This document shows positions 38,801-47,299 of a stretch of 64,000 bases of DNA, piece by piece. The DNA comes from Anas platyrhynchos. Its lineage: Eukaryota > Chordata > Aves > Anseriformes > Anatidae. A model generated the notes under the pieces. It was not told where the DNA came from and ran no database searches. It saw nothing but the letters and a program-made list of their open reading frames with translations. The stretch is taken from assembly GCF_047663525.1 (NCBI RefSeq), contig NC_092589.1, positions 82,372,001 through 82,436,000 on the forward strand, read 5' to 3'. Made by a program: the position numbers and the translations under genes. Numbering within the stretch: the first letter of the stretch is position 1; every line of letters starts with the position of its first letter.

Positions 38801-41680
38801 TCCAGGATTTATAATCCGTGGCTGCTGGGATATTCTGAGTGGGGGCAGCATCCTGTCCTGGGGAGTTAGGTCAGAGTGCAGCAGCAAGCCCCAGAATCAG
38901 GTAGCTAGCAGGAGAAAAGGCAGTGGAATATATCACCCCTCTTCATAAAAAGAGAAAGCACTGTCACACTTGGGGCTTGTCTGCAGAAAAGCAGGAATGT
39001 TCTGCATCTCTCCCTAGATATTACGCTTAGGGGGATGAGAGAGGGGAGCTGTGACTGTAGTTACTGTAATTGCCATTGTCATTAAAATATAGTAGGCATA
39101 TAAGTCAGGTAGAATACCTCTTTAGAGGGATATATCTTTGGCTCCGGGGGCAACGTGAGCAAGTAACATGTCCCCAGCAAAATGGTTAGTGCTGAGGAAC
39201 CCAGCATTTGTGCTGGGTATGTGTCAGGGGGCTTATTTCAGACTAGCTCGTCTGGTCCCAAGTCCTGAATGCCTGGTAGTGGTTGCTTTGGCTGTGCCTC
39301 CAGAGCCTGTCTTCTGGTTTAGTTTCATCCAAAAGTAATCCCTTCTGTGTGCTCCAGTATTGCTTTGTGAGGTGAGCCAAGCCTGGTAAAGAGAGGACAA
39401 TATGGAAACCTGTCTCAAAGGCATAGTCTCACTGTGCTGTGTTCCAAAATGAAACCCTAATATAGGTGCGTCCATAGGTTCCTGATATTGGAGGAGTGGA
39501 TTTGGACTCTTCCCATTTCATTGCAGCAGCTGCAACTTCACCAAGGCTGGACTCTTAAAATCCAGCCAGTATTGAACTCCTAGGCACCTACTGGGCATGA
39601 AAGAGAAGCCTATGACTCAATTCCTTATGCATATTTCATGCATTTTTGTCTTTCCTTGTGATGGACAGTTATGGTTTTTTGTTGTTTTTTACCAGTTGAT
39701 CTCAATGGTTTCATACAGTGGGAAAAAAAACAACGGATTTCTTTAACCTACCTGTAACTGCAACTTAATGTTAACTCATAGAATTCTACTTGATAAAGAC
39801 TTAAGGAAGTTAAGAAAGCTCTGGGGATTTTCCCATTATAGCCACAAAACTAACAAAAAATAAGTCTATTTGCCTTCTAAATGCCTTACTCTAATTTACT
39901 GCATTTTTATTTTTTTCTGTGCTCAAGAAACAGCACAGCTGCTTTTGATTGTATCTGATGGAAGAGGGCTCTTCTTGGAAGGCAAGGAACGAGTGACAGC
40001 AGCAGTCCAAGCAGCTCAGAATGCCAATATCTTTGTTATTTTCGTAGTGCTGGACAATCCTAATTCCCGGGTAAGTCAGTGAACAAGGGAAAAGTGTTCG
40101 AGTGCTGTGTGAAAACCAGTGCAAATCGTTTTCTTGTCTTTGTAGTGCTTTAGAGCTATTTCATCTTTTGCAGAGGTCAAAGGTATTTAGGCCAGCTTCA
40201 GTTTTTCATGTGTGAAATATTGCAGGATTTCTTCCTATTTTTATGTTTATCCTCTTTAGTGTTTAAAAACACACAAAAAAAAGCTTCCATGTCACAAAAT
40301 CTAAATAGGAACTCCTATCTTAAAGTGTAATGGCTGTAGATTTTCTTCTCCAGAGAAGTAGCTAGCAGGCTGGTAAAATCCCAAAATGGAATCACAGAAT
40401 GGTTTGGGTTGGAAGGGACCTTAAAGATCACCTAGTTCCAGCCCCCTTTAGGTACTGGCAGGCTGCTGTAAGGTCTCCCCGGAGCCTCTCTGCTCCAGGC
40501 TGAACATCCCCGGCTCTCACAGCCTGTCTTCACAGGAGAGGTGCTCGAGCCCCTTGATCATCTTCGTGACCCTCCTCTGGACTTGTTCTGTATCTGTGAC
40601 CTCCTTGTGCTGGGGACCCTAAGTGATGCATTCTTCTGCCTCAATTTTGATAGAACATGATCGTTCCTGACAGCAGTTTCCACTTGATATGACAGCAGGA
40701 GCCAGTATGAGATTAGACAAGGGACAGAAAAGTGTGTGAGAGTAGTGCCTGAGTTGAGAAAACTGGATAGAATATTTAGTAGCGGGAAAAGAAGTGTTTC
40801 TGGGAGCTTTTCAGGGAGACTCTAATAAGTGAACAAAGTTGAGTTTTACTCTGAATTATGTGGTGAAGATTCTAATTTTGTAGTTCAAATTTGATTTTTA
40901 TACCTTTTTTCATAGAAAACCTATCTGCTATCTTTCTGATAAGCTGTTATAATGCTCTGATTATACCTAACCTAGTTACTCTGGCAAGCTAAAATTCTGG
41001 GCAGTGAAGTGCCCTTTTCACAAGGATTATTAATTTTCTGAGCTGCTACACTTGAGCAACTAAGAAGTTCCTTTACAAGAAGAATGTGATTTTTTTTTTA
41101 ATGTTGAAATTAAAAACATTGTTAAAGATTCTTATTGCATTCAATCACTGCATAAATGCAAATTGAATTTTTAGCCTTAATGCTTACAGATGACAGTGTT
41201 GGGAGGGCACCAAATGCATAAGGAAAGCGATAACAGTAAGATAAAGTTATAAAATACTAAGGAAAGCAGGATTTCTTTGTGGAAATTGATATTGCAGAAG
41301 ATTAAAGCTCTTGTTTAAAAGGACAAAAATATTTAAGAGCTTTGTGTTCAGCTTTTGATTTAACTTTGAATACTTGTGCTTTTCAATATTAAAACTTTAT
41401 TAACCTTTTAACAGACGAGGAATTATAAAAATTTGAAAAACAGAATAATTGATGCATGTAGTTGTGTAGTCACATCAGTTCTTTCTTACAGGATTCCATC
41501 TTGGACATTAAAGTTCCTATATTCAAAGGACCTGGAGAATTGCCTGAAATCAGATCTTACATGGAAGAATTTCCATTCCCATTCTACATGATCCTTAGGG
41601 ATGTGAACGCACTTCCAGAAACTCTCAGTGACGCACTCAGACAGTGGTTTGAACTGGTGACTGCCTCGGACACTTTGTAG
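650..41680 (+). CDS. MDN1: MDN1 (midasin), C-terminal half, 51 coding exons, 5'-partial
   Basis: Midasin (yeast Rea1) is a giant nuclear AAA+ ATPase. Its C-terminal MIDAS domain grips UBL-domain assembly factors (Ytm1/WDR12, Rsa4/NLE1) and strips them from pre-60S ribosomes. I traced 51 exons (given in the five block entries) whose phases join without a break to a TAG at 41678-41680: 8863 nt, about 2953 residues. Human midasin is 5596 residues, so this is a little over half. The six AAA modules lie upstream of the window. Seen here are the long helical linker, a D/E-rich tract, a basic nuclear-localisation segment, and the MIDAS domain with its DxSxS motif. The tail from about 34242 matches my memory of human midasin nearly residue for residue. 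Two introns use GC donors. LYRM2 follows in the same direction. The identity is very secure; some single exon borders in the divergent linker are less so. Confidence 0.96.
2565..2641. repeat. poly(A)/poly(T) pair and 12-base tandem
   Basis: Eighteen A (2565-2582), a 16-base spacer and twenty T (2599-2618), then two copies of ACTCAAACTT. The T run lies about 55 bases before the acceptor of MDN1 exon 4. Confidence 0.8.
3141..3335 (-). repeat. CR1 LINE fragment, older subfamily
   Basis: Begins with ATCACAGAATTTCTAGGTTG followed by a GGAAGAGACCTCGAGATCATC-type segment, and continues through the TTTCCAGGGATGGTGACTCC and CCTGTTCCAATG blocks typical of CR1 tails. It is fairly diverged and lies in the MDN1 intron between exons 4 and 5. 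Confidence 0.8.
9025..19329 (+). CDS. MDN1: MDN1 block 2: linker exons 13-26 of the window
   Basis: Exons: 9025-9186, 10038-10311, 11363-11598, 12245-12340, 12589-12683, 13296-13420, 14519-14665, 14951-15060, 15493-15566, 15798-15993, 17161-17320 (or from 17164), 17485-17631, 18190-18316, 19224-19329. About 685 residues. Exon 13 carries a run of eight Glu, a local acidic patch before the main D/E tract. Exon 18 (13296-13420) ends in phase 1 at a GCAAGT donor. No GT nearby keeps the frame with the next exon, so this is read as a GC-AG intron. Exon 22 ends at a weak GTGACT donor and its intron stays open for a further 345 nt. Exon 23 has a tandem CAGCAG acceptor. Confidence 0.88.
11065..11172. 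repeat. AT-rich local duplication
   Basis: TTAGATTTATTTTTTTATCAATA-type units recur at about 11065-11089 and 11151-11172, with a third TTTTTTATCAATAGATAAA copy at 11122-11140. An A-rich segment lies between them. Confidence 0.6.
12410..12430. repeat. (AAAT)n simple repeat
   Basis: Five AAAT units in the MDN1 intron after exon 16. Confidence 0.8.
18749..18770. repeat. poly(A) tract
   Basis: Twenty-two consecutive A in the intron between MDN1 exons 25 and 26. No retroelement body was recognised upstream. Confidence 0.8.
19446..19533. repeat. AT dinucleotide repeat with perfect hairpin
   Basis: A 13-base arm TAGTATGATAAAA (19446-19458) and its exact reverse complement (19473-19485) flank a TA-rich 14-base spacer. 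Further (AT)n, (CT)n and (TA)n runs extend to 19533. Confidence 0.8.
20507..24442 (+). CDS. MDN1: MDN1 block 3: linker exons 27-32 of the window
   Basis: Exons: 20507-20622, 21847-22332, 22783-23009, 23373-23519, 23731-23903, 24281-24442. About 437 residues, mostly amphipathic helix with Gln/Glu/Lys-rich stretches, ending in a more hydrophobic segment (24281-24442: a Tyr-Leu-Leu-Val stretch, then Leu-Phe-Tyr-Leu-Thr-Val) just before the acidic tract. Exons 30 and 31 both start at AAG acceptors with poor polypyrimidine tracts (23371-23372 and 23729-23730). Both are forced by the phase-1 joins. The 486-nt exon 28 contains several possible internal starts, but none looks like a real alternative start. 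Confidence 0.88.
20788..20821. repeat. T14-A20 palindromic homopolymer junction
   Basis: Fourteen T directly followed by twenty A, in the intron after MDN1 exon 27. Confidence 0.8.
24583..32449 (+). CDS. MDN1: MDN1 block 4: Asp/Glu-rich region and nuclear localisation segment, exons 33-43
   Basis: Exons: 24583-24720, 25684-25825, 26711-26886, 27114-27257, 27944-28082, 28669-29000, 29231-29392, 29744-29845, 30042-30243, 30890-31060, 32292-32449. About 622 residues dominated by Glu, Asp, Lys and Ser, including a run of seven Asp around 26825-26845. This is the flexible acidic tether that lets the MIDAS domain swing to the AAA ring. Landmarks shared with human midasin from memory include LDERLWG (exon 35), NEVDPYHG (exon 37) and DAFEHIK (exon 41). 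Exon 41 holds basic clusters FKRKPGQ and HKRLR, a likely nuclear-localisation signal. Exon 33 ends at a GC donor. Exons 33, 36, 39 and 40 are phase 0-0, so skipping them would keep the frame. Confidence 0.93.
34242..41680 (+). CDS. MDN1: MDN1 block 5: pre-MIDAS helix and MIDAS (VWA-like) domain, exons 44-51
   Basis: Exons: 34242-34331, 35293-35408, 36022-36196, 36852-36925, 37013-37127, 38073-38136, 39928-40070, 41492-41680 (TAG stop). The last six exons encode the MIDAS domain, a von Willebrand A-type fold that binds a divalent metal and the acidic residue of a UBL partner. The DxSxS motif is DDSSS at 36158-36172, followed by Met. A second metal-site segment, VSDGRG, is in exon 50. The C-terminus ends a few residues after [13 protein letters not shown], like the human protein. 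Exons 48 and 50 start after AAG rather than CAG/TAG acceptors, but the conserved peptides across both joins (IAVYSFGE and NPETAQLL) confirm them. This is the best conserved part of the gene. Confidence 0.96.
34897..34995 (-). repeat. CR1 LINE fragment, short and degraded
   Basis: The TAGAATCATTTAGATCAAAA start, AAGACCCATAAGATCATC core and CCACTAAAGCATGTCCCCAAGCACC tail match the CR1 3' end, with several substitutions. MDN1 intron between exons 44 and 45. Confidence 0.7.
38652..38705. repeat. 34-base imperfect tandem repeat
   Basis: CATGCCTGACCCACAGTTAG (38652) recurs as CATGGCTGACCCACAATTAG (38686), 18 of 20 bases equal, 34 bases apart. It lies in a less AT-rich part of the MDN1 intron between exons 49 and 50 for which I have no family. 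Confidence 0.6.
40391..40622 (-). repeat. CR1 LINE fragment with internal deletion
   Basis: Starts with an almost unmutated CR1 terminus (ATCACAGAATGGTTTGGGTT...AAAGATCACCTAG). After CAGCCCCCTTTAGGTACTGG it continues with a more upstream CR1 part (GGTCTCCCCGGAGCC; CCTCTCCTGG-type and GACCCTCCTCTGGAC blocks). The usual middle tail section is missing. It is the youngest-looking CR1 copy here, in the MDN1 intron between exons 50 and 51. Confidence 0.85.
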
Positions 41681-42455
41681 ACTTTGTAGACAAAACGAAT
41701 ACCTTATTGCTGCTAAACTGCTGAAATACATGAAACGACATTTCATCGGAGGGTTCCTGAGGTCTCTTTAAGTAGGATTAACGTACGAGAGCTGCCCTCT
41801 GGCAGCCAGACAGCCTGAGAACAAAATGGTTTAGGTGTATTCTCCCATGTTTGTCAGAGGAGGTTATGCAATGGTGAGACGGTGTTTTTTCATTGCTTAT
41901 TACGTAAATGATGTAAAACTTTCTTCAGTTTCTCTTGTATTTTTTTTTCTTTTAAGTAATAAGTTATTTGTAATGAGGTAAAATTATTCCTACTCCTCTC
42001 TATTGCAATAAGAAAAATCAGTCTTGCTTCTTGGAAGGCATTTCTGTGTTAGAAGTACTTGAGCTGTCTTGCAAAAAAGTTCTCGTTAGCTTCACCCGGA
42101 TGGTTGGCCACCTCTTTGGGAAGGGGTGAGGGAGGAAATGGGTGAAGCAGATGGTTTTAAGCAACCAAAAAAATTAAGTACTTGAATACTTGAAACTGTT
42201 CTGCAGTTAAACACATTCAATTGAATTGTTGCTGATTTTTGGCTGATAATATCATCAGGGAGTTTGATGAATAATGCCATATAGTAATCCCTGTGTTATC
42301 AGTTTACACTGTGAAGTTTGCCCCAGTGTCCAAGGCAGACATTGAGGACATGTTTCATTAAGGAGATGTCTTAAAGCATGGACATGATTTTTCATTGCAG
42401 AAGCTATGCATCTTATATAGTCGGTTCTAATAAAAAGAGGTACCACTGTTTGTAA
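41681..42455 (+). other. MDN1: MDN1 3' untranslated region with poly(A) signal
   Basis: Follows the MDN1 stop. It is AT-rich without coding signal. A canonical AATAAA lies at 42429-42434, followed about 30 bases later by T/GT-rich sequence (42458-42476) that would serve as the downstream element. Cleavage is therefore expected near 42450. The exact end is inferred, not seen. Confidence 0.75.
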
Positions 42456-43440
42456 TCATGCTGTCTGTCTTTTTTGTTAATTTATTCAACTGGATTTTCC
42501 ACATGGAAGTAGGCAGCATTCTCTAGCAGTGCACAAATCTGCATTTTCATGTGAAAATGTATCCTGGTTTATGTAACTTCAACATCTCTTATGAGGATAT
42601 GTCAGCATGGAGCTTTGGTGGTGGTCTTGTCTTTTGACTCCTCCCTGGTCTGTTTAGACAGTGAAAATGTGCAGGAAACTTGTTTAAATACGTCTACTCT
42701 ACATCTTTTATATACAGAAATTGAAGGTGTCTAATCCAAAGCATGGTGCAGGAGTTGATCAGAAAATAGATGGAACATGGATGTGTTACCAAGGATGTGA
42801 TTTGTTCTCTTTGCTGTACAGATAGAAAAATCTCAACCAAAATATCACGGTTGCTGTTTTGAGATGCAGCTGTGCCAAGCCCCTGAGGTATGAGATGGAT
42901 CAGGAGTTTTCTCACCTTTCCTTTTCAACTGGTACCACAGCTTTGCCCCACTAATACACAATGAGCAAATTTCACAACAGAAAACTTATCAGGGGAGCGG
43001 TGTCCCCTCAGAATTTAAATGTCAGGTAGTATACAATATCCCTGCAAGGTTATGTAGGTCTCTTTTACACAAATATGTAATGTATACAAATGTACAAATG
43101 GTTTGGGAAATTTAACTGTGGAAATAGGTATTTTTAGATGATTAGGAAATTGTCTGGAATGTATTGTCACTTCAGGGGTATCCTGTGTAGTTGTAGTAGG
43201 GAACTCGAGGAAAATATACTGGGAAGGGAAACAAAATAAAAAAATAATAAAAAATAATAATAAAAAACCACACACTTTTCTTGAAGAGGGCAAGGACATT
43301 GACTGTAAGCTGTAGTTTCTCAAGGGCTTATCTTCTGCACAGATGACTGCAGCCTGAGCCACACTTTGATCAACAATGCTCAGAGTACAGTCAAATCTTT
43401 ATTTCTCCGTACTTAGCACAGGGTTTGCACTGAACTCGGT
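42456..43440. other. MDN1-LYRM2 intergenic spacer
   Basis: About 1 kb between the MDN1 poly(A) site and the LYRM2 CpG island. I see no gene here. It is AT-rich and contains a short AAT-type simple repeat at 43231-43268. Small minus-strand open frames at 42694-42915 and 43015-43362 show no recognisable protein. Confidence 0.6.
43231..43268. repeat. AAT-type simple repeat
   Basis: A-rich sequence with repeated AATAATAA units in the MDN1-LYRM2 spacer. Confidence 0.7.
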
Positions 43441-43444
43441 ACAA

Positions 43445-44005
43445 GCAAGCACGAAGCTACCTCAGGCAGCCGCCCCCTAAGTGATTTCGCTCTTTTCGCC
43501 CGCCCCCGGCCGGCGGCAGCAAATGGCGGCCGCGGGGCCCCTCCCGGCGGGGCGGGCCGGGCGCTGAGGGCGCTGGAGGCGGAGCCGCACAAGATGGCGG
43601 CCGGGCGGCTGCCTCCCGGGGCGCTCACCCTTAAACAGGTGCGGGCGGGCGGCGCGGGCAAAACGGCAGCGCCTGAGGGGGAATTTCTCTCCTCACCCGG
43701 GGCTGGGTGGCGGGGCACGCAGCAGGGAACCAGCGCTTGGCGTGTTATGGAGGGAGGTGCGGGGCGTTGCGGTTATTTCCCCGGGCAGGACGGAGCCGCT
43801 GGCAGCTCGGCTCCTGGTGGCGGGGCCGGGGCCGTGGCGGCGGGCTGACGGCTCCGTGTTGCAGTTCCTGAGGCGGCAGCAGGTCCTGCAGCTCTACAGG
43901 AGGATCCTCAGGGCCCTGCGGGACGTCCCCGCCGAGGCAGATCGCCGCTACCTGCAGGAGTGGGCCAGGGAGGAGTTCAGAAGAAATAAGGATGCTACGG
44001 AAGAG
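43445..44005 (+). promoter_or_regulatory. LYRM2: CpG island promoter of LYRM2
   Basis: The sequence changes sharply from AT-rich to very GC- and CpG-rich, with GC-box (GGGCGG-type) motifs at 43548-43556 and several CGGCGG runs, and covers exon 1, intron 1 and exon 2 of LYRM2. No TATA box is visible. A perfect YY1-type motif AAGATGGCGGC overlaps the start codon (43591-43601), and a weaker copy lies at 43520-43530. Such motifs are typical of housekeeping and mitochondrial or ribosomal gene promoters. The start site must lie upstream of 43594, probably around 43450-43580. Confidence 0.75.
43523..43567 (+). other. possible upstream ORF in the LYRM2 leader
   Basis: An ATG at 43523 opens a 14-codon frame ending in TGA at 43565-43567, 26 bases before the LYRM2 start codon. 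It is Ala/Gly/Pro/Arg-rich and begins with the same ATGGCGGCCG string as LYRM2 itself. It matters only if transcription starts upstream of it, which the sequence cannot show. Confidence 0.3.
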
Positions 44006-45015
44006 GTGAGGAGGGGAAATAAATGGGCGATCCCAAAAACACTGCCTGTGGAGCGATGCGTGCTGTGCTTGGCCACCTGGTTTTGTTCTGGGAGTGTCAC
44101 AGCAAGGCTTGTAAGGAGTCAGCTGTGACTAATTTCTCTTAAGGGGTATTTGTGTGGAGAAATACTTCAGCATCTCTGAATATCATCCCTTCTGTTTCTT
44201 CACGGGGGTAATAGTGCTCTGACTTCCAGGTAACGTTCTGGGATTAAGAAGGTAAAAGCCAAACAAGTCCTGCTTGCCTAAAACAGAAAAATTGCATTGA
44301 ATAGCATGATAACTAATCTTACTTCATTATCGCTCAGGCTTTTTTAGAGCTTATTTTTTTAATCTTTAGTTTCATCTATATTTCAGCCAAAGAAAATGAA
44401 ATTGTATTTCTGTACATATGAGCCTGAATTGCAGAAACCTTCCTATTTCTCCTGTCTTTTGCCCTTTGCTTTCTAGTTTGTTTCTTTTTCTAACCACTGC
44501 TCAGGGAACTGGTGGGTGAATTATGCAGACAAAGCATAACAATACTTAGAAAATAATGTTGATGGAAATATCTCCTTGTTCTGTTAAACATCTGTCTTCG
44601 TAACACCAATACGCAGTTGTCACTATGTACCTGTAAAGGCAGTAGACACAGGCATAAAAAAAAAATACTACCAGGAGTTTGAATCCAGTCCAAATCTGAG
44701 TTTTAAAGCAAAGATGTAACCAGCCCCCAAACACGTTGTTAAGGAATTGGATAAAATTAATTACTTGGTGTTTTTTTTAACCGTGGCAGTAACTATAGTG
44801 CTACTTTACATGCTAGAAATAGATCACAACAGTGCTGGTAAGAAGCTATGTATACTTCAGTGTGTTAAAATATGTGCAGTTGTGTAAAACCTGTGTGCAT
44901 GTGTTTGTTCAGTAGCCTCAGTTTTGTTTTACAGGACGCAATTAGGATGATGATCACTCAAGGCAATATGCAACTTCAGGAACTTCAAAGAACACTTAAG
45001 CTGGCAAAATCCTGA
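43594..45015 (+). CDS. LYRM2: LYRM2, LYR motif-containing protein 2, complete
   Basis: Three coding exons: 43594-43638, 43865-44005 and 44935-45015 (TGA at 45013), all phase 0, giving 15 + 47 + 26 = 88 residues, the same length as human LYRM2 as I recall it. LYR proteins are small, basic three-helix proteins of the mitochondrial matrix that pair with acyl carrier protein; LYRM2 has been linked to assembly of the NADH-dehydrogenase module of complex I. The Leu-Tyr-Arg motif is at residues 25-27 (QLYRR), with a conserved downstream WAREEFRRNK block and the C-terminal IRMMITQGNMQL segment. Exon 1 lies in a CpG island. The start is chosen by homology (MAAGRLPPG) and its AAG-ATGG context. The gene is head-to-tail with MDN1 and convergent with ANKRD6. 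Confidence 0.96.
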
Positions 45016-45330
45016 GTGTCATTTTTTTGACAGCTGGACTTTCATCTGCTGAAAAACAGAATTTGGTTACAATAGCAGGCTTTGATGACATCCTGGTAAT
45101 GTTTGAAGATGGAATCTACCACAGTGGGGTTTTGGTGTGTTGTTTTTTTTTTCTTCCCTTTCTTCTTGGCTTGGTTATTCTTCCACGTGGGAATCACTCA
45201 GACACAAAAGACCCCGAAAAACTGAATGGATGATGTAGCAGGTGCTGCAGGAAAAGCAGAAAGCCCCCCAGATTACAACAGCAGTGTGTTGCTAGGGAAA
45301 TGGAAAATAAATATAAAACAGATTATTTTG
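45016..45330 (+). other. LYRM2: LYRM2 3' untranslated region with poly(A) signal
   Basis: The first AATAAA after the stop is at 45306-45311 and is followed by a GT-rich stretch (45326-45352), consistent with cleavage around 45325. Further AATAAA hexamers at about 45463 and 45525 could give longer forms. Confidence 0.6.
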
Positions 45331-47299
45331 TCTGGTTCCTACTGTGGTGCGTCTAAGTGGTAACACTTGGCACGGTAGAGGAACGGCTGTTACCACCACA
45401 AGGATTTTTTTTCCTGAATTTAGAAAGAAGCAGCATTTGGGATAAATAATAGTGTCTAAGAAAATAAAACGTTACATTAAAAGAAAAAGTTTTTAATGTA
45501 GATGTTGATTTTCAGTTACAGCTAAATAAAACTTAAAAAGCCATGTCTGTATGTATGACAATGAATGAGAGATTTTTAGCCCCCGGAATGGTTATTCTCA
45601 TGTTAATAGGAAGTATCTTGAAGGTAGTATCAAAAAATCAATTTAAGGCAGAATTACAAATAGGAAATAACTACTTTTAGTTTGTGTAGTTTGAAAATGC
45701 CTTTACCTCCCTGAATTGCAGCGTATCTTTTATTTTCCTCATATAATTTACTAATGAAAATGCCAAGGTGCAGCTGGGATTTTCTCGACAGAAGTAGCTG
45801 GACAGCAGTAGATACTCCTCAGTAGCTGCATGCATTTCAGGTCGTGCTTTCAGAGTTTAGCCAGTGTTTTCTAGTAGAAAGGGCTGACCAAGCTCCATGA
45901 GTGAGGAGGGATTATTTTTCAGGTTTGCAGTGTTCTGATCATTCTGTTTCGTTTTCCTTGCTGTTAATGCTCCAAAAGCGAGCACCAACAAGCCCTGGGC
46001 ACGCTGCTTGCTCTGCAGCCTCAGTTCCTGAGCCTGGACAGTGCTGGACTGGAGCTGGTGCTGCACGAGCAGGGCTGGGGCTGCTGTCGCCATTCTGGGT
46101 TCATCTACAACAGCCACGGCCCTTTGCTTCTGCAGGACATCAAATTCAAATGAATGAAAATAAGGTAAGGTAATGGGAAAAACAAGTTGGCTTTGGTTTT
46201 CTGCAGCTGATACTTGCGGGAGAAAAAAGCTGTGGGTGGAAACGAGCGTTTTGTTTGTGGAGGTGGTGTCTGGATCTCTTAGCCGTAATCCTGCAATCCT
46301 TGTCGTTACTGAGGAAGGTCTCTCTGAAGCCTGAGCAGGACAATTTCAAATAATTAAGGTGCTAGAGGGTAAGATTCCGGAGTCATACTTTGCACTGCTC
46401 TGAGGGGGGGAACGGCAGGAGCGGGTGGAGAATAAAGCAGGAGTGATTGCTTTTACCAGGCATGTGGATTTCACCTGGTAAGGAAGCCATAGTGGCAGTT
46501 GTCAAAAAGAAAAAAAAATACATTTATATATATAAAAATAAAACTAGTGTCAGGTTCTTATCCTAGCTGTTGATAAAGATGGTTGATGGCATTGGCTGGG
46601 CCCCTGAAGTTGCTGCATTGAACAAAGCTGTCGATGCCAGTTTGTTTTCACAAACTTTTCTCCTTGGTGGTTTATTTCCATCCCTGCCAGCCGCGGCTCT
46701 TTCGCAGGGGACGCAAGGCTCCGCGCTCCTCCTGCGGCCCCGGTTGCAGTCGCGCAGGCCGGGAGTATATATGGTAGATAATACGTTATCTACTGGTAGA
46801 TAATACAGCTGTTTTTTTGTTGTTTTTATTTTAAAAAGTTCTTCAACTCCCGTAGTTTTGAATGAGGGAGGAACTGCAGAGGAGTAGGAATGAATTTTAG
46901 GGAAAAGTCCCCCCTTAGAGTAAGTACACTTGTTAGCTTCATAAAACCTCTAAGATCAGTAACTCCACAGCCAAGTTACTGCCTGAAATCCCTGCTGCAA
47001 GGCTTGTACAGGTGTGCATGTTCAGGAGGTTCGCTAAAACCACAGCCTTTGTGTTTCCCTCACGTGTGGGAGAGGTTAGGAACACGCGAGTGCCAGCATC
47101 ATGCAGCAGCCTCTGCACTGCCAGGTAACAGCGGCGCTCAGTCCCTGCAGCCTCACCCTGTGATAGCTGGCGCATCTGGCTTCTCTGTTTTATAGCAAAG
47201 ACACAAAATAACAAAAGCTTAGACTCTGCAGTCCAATTTTCTCCTTTCCCTTCTGATTTTATCTGTTTTTCTCTGGATAGAAGACATGGCAACGCAAGG
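45331..47299. other. LYRM2-ANKRD6 tail-to-tail interval
   Basis: No recognised gene. It holds two less ordinary spots: a GC-richer, coding-like island with an open frame at about 45964-46153, and a short GC-rich patch (46681-46765) followed by a TATA-like string and a cluster of GATA motifs (46773-46806). The rest is AT-rich sequence without signal. Confidence 0.5.
46773..46806. promoter_or_regulatory. GATA-motif palindrome, candidate regulatory element
   Basis: GTAGATAA at 46774-46781 and its exact reverse complement at 46786-46793 flank a four-base loop (TACG). A second copy of GGTAGATAATAC follows at 46795-46806. This gives three WGATAR sites in about 30 bases, two of them in opposite orientation, next to a TATATAT string (46766-46772). 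The regulatory role is inference. Confidence 0.3.

Noticed and set aside
39233..39475. 80-codon minus-strand frame in an MDN1 intron
   Set aside because: No start context, no family resemblance and no splice support. It lies in the unassigned, possibly repeat-derived block.
43413..43718. 101-codon minus-strand frame across the LYRM2 CpG island
   Set aside because: Open frames are common in CpG islands. The composition is Ala/Pro/Arg-rich with no recognisable domain. A divergent transcript is possible but not supported.
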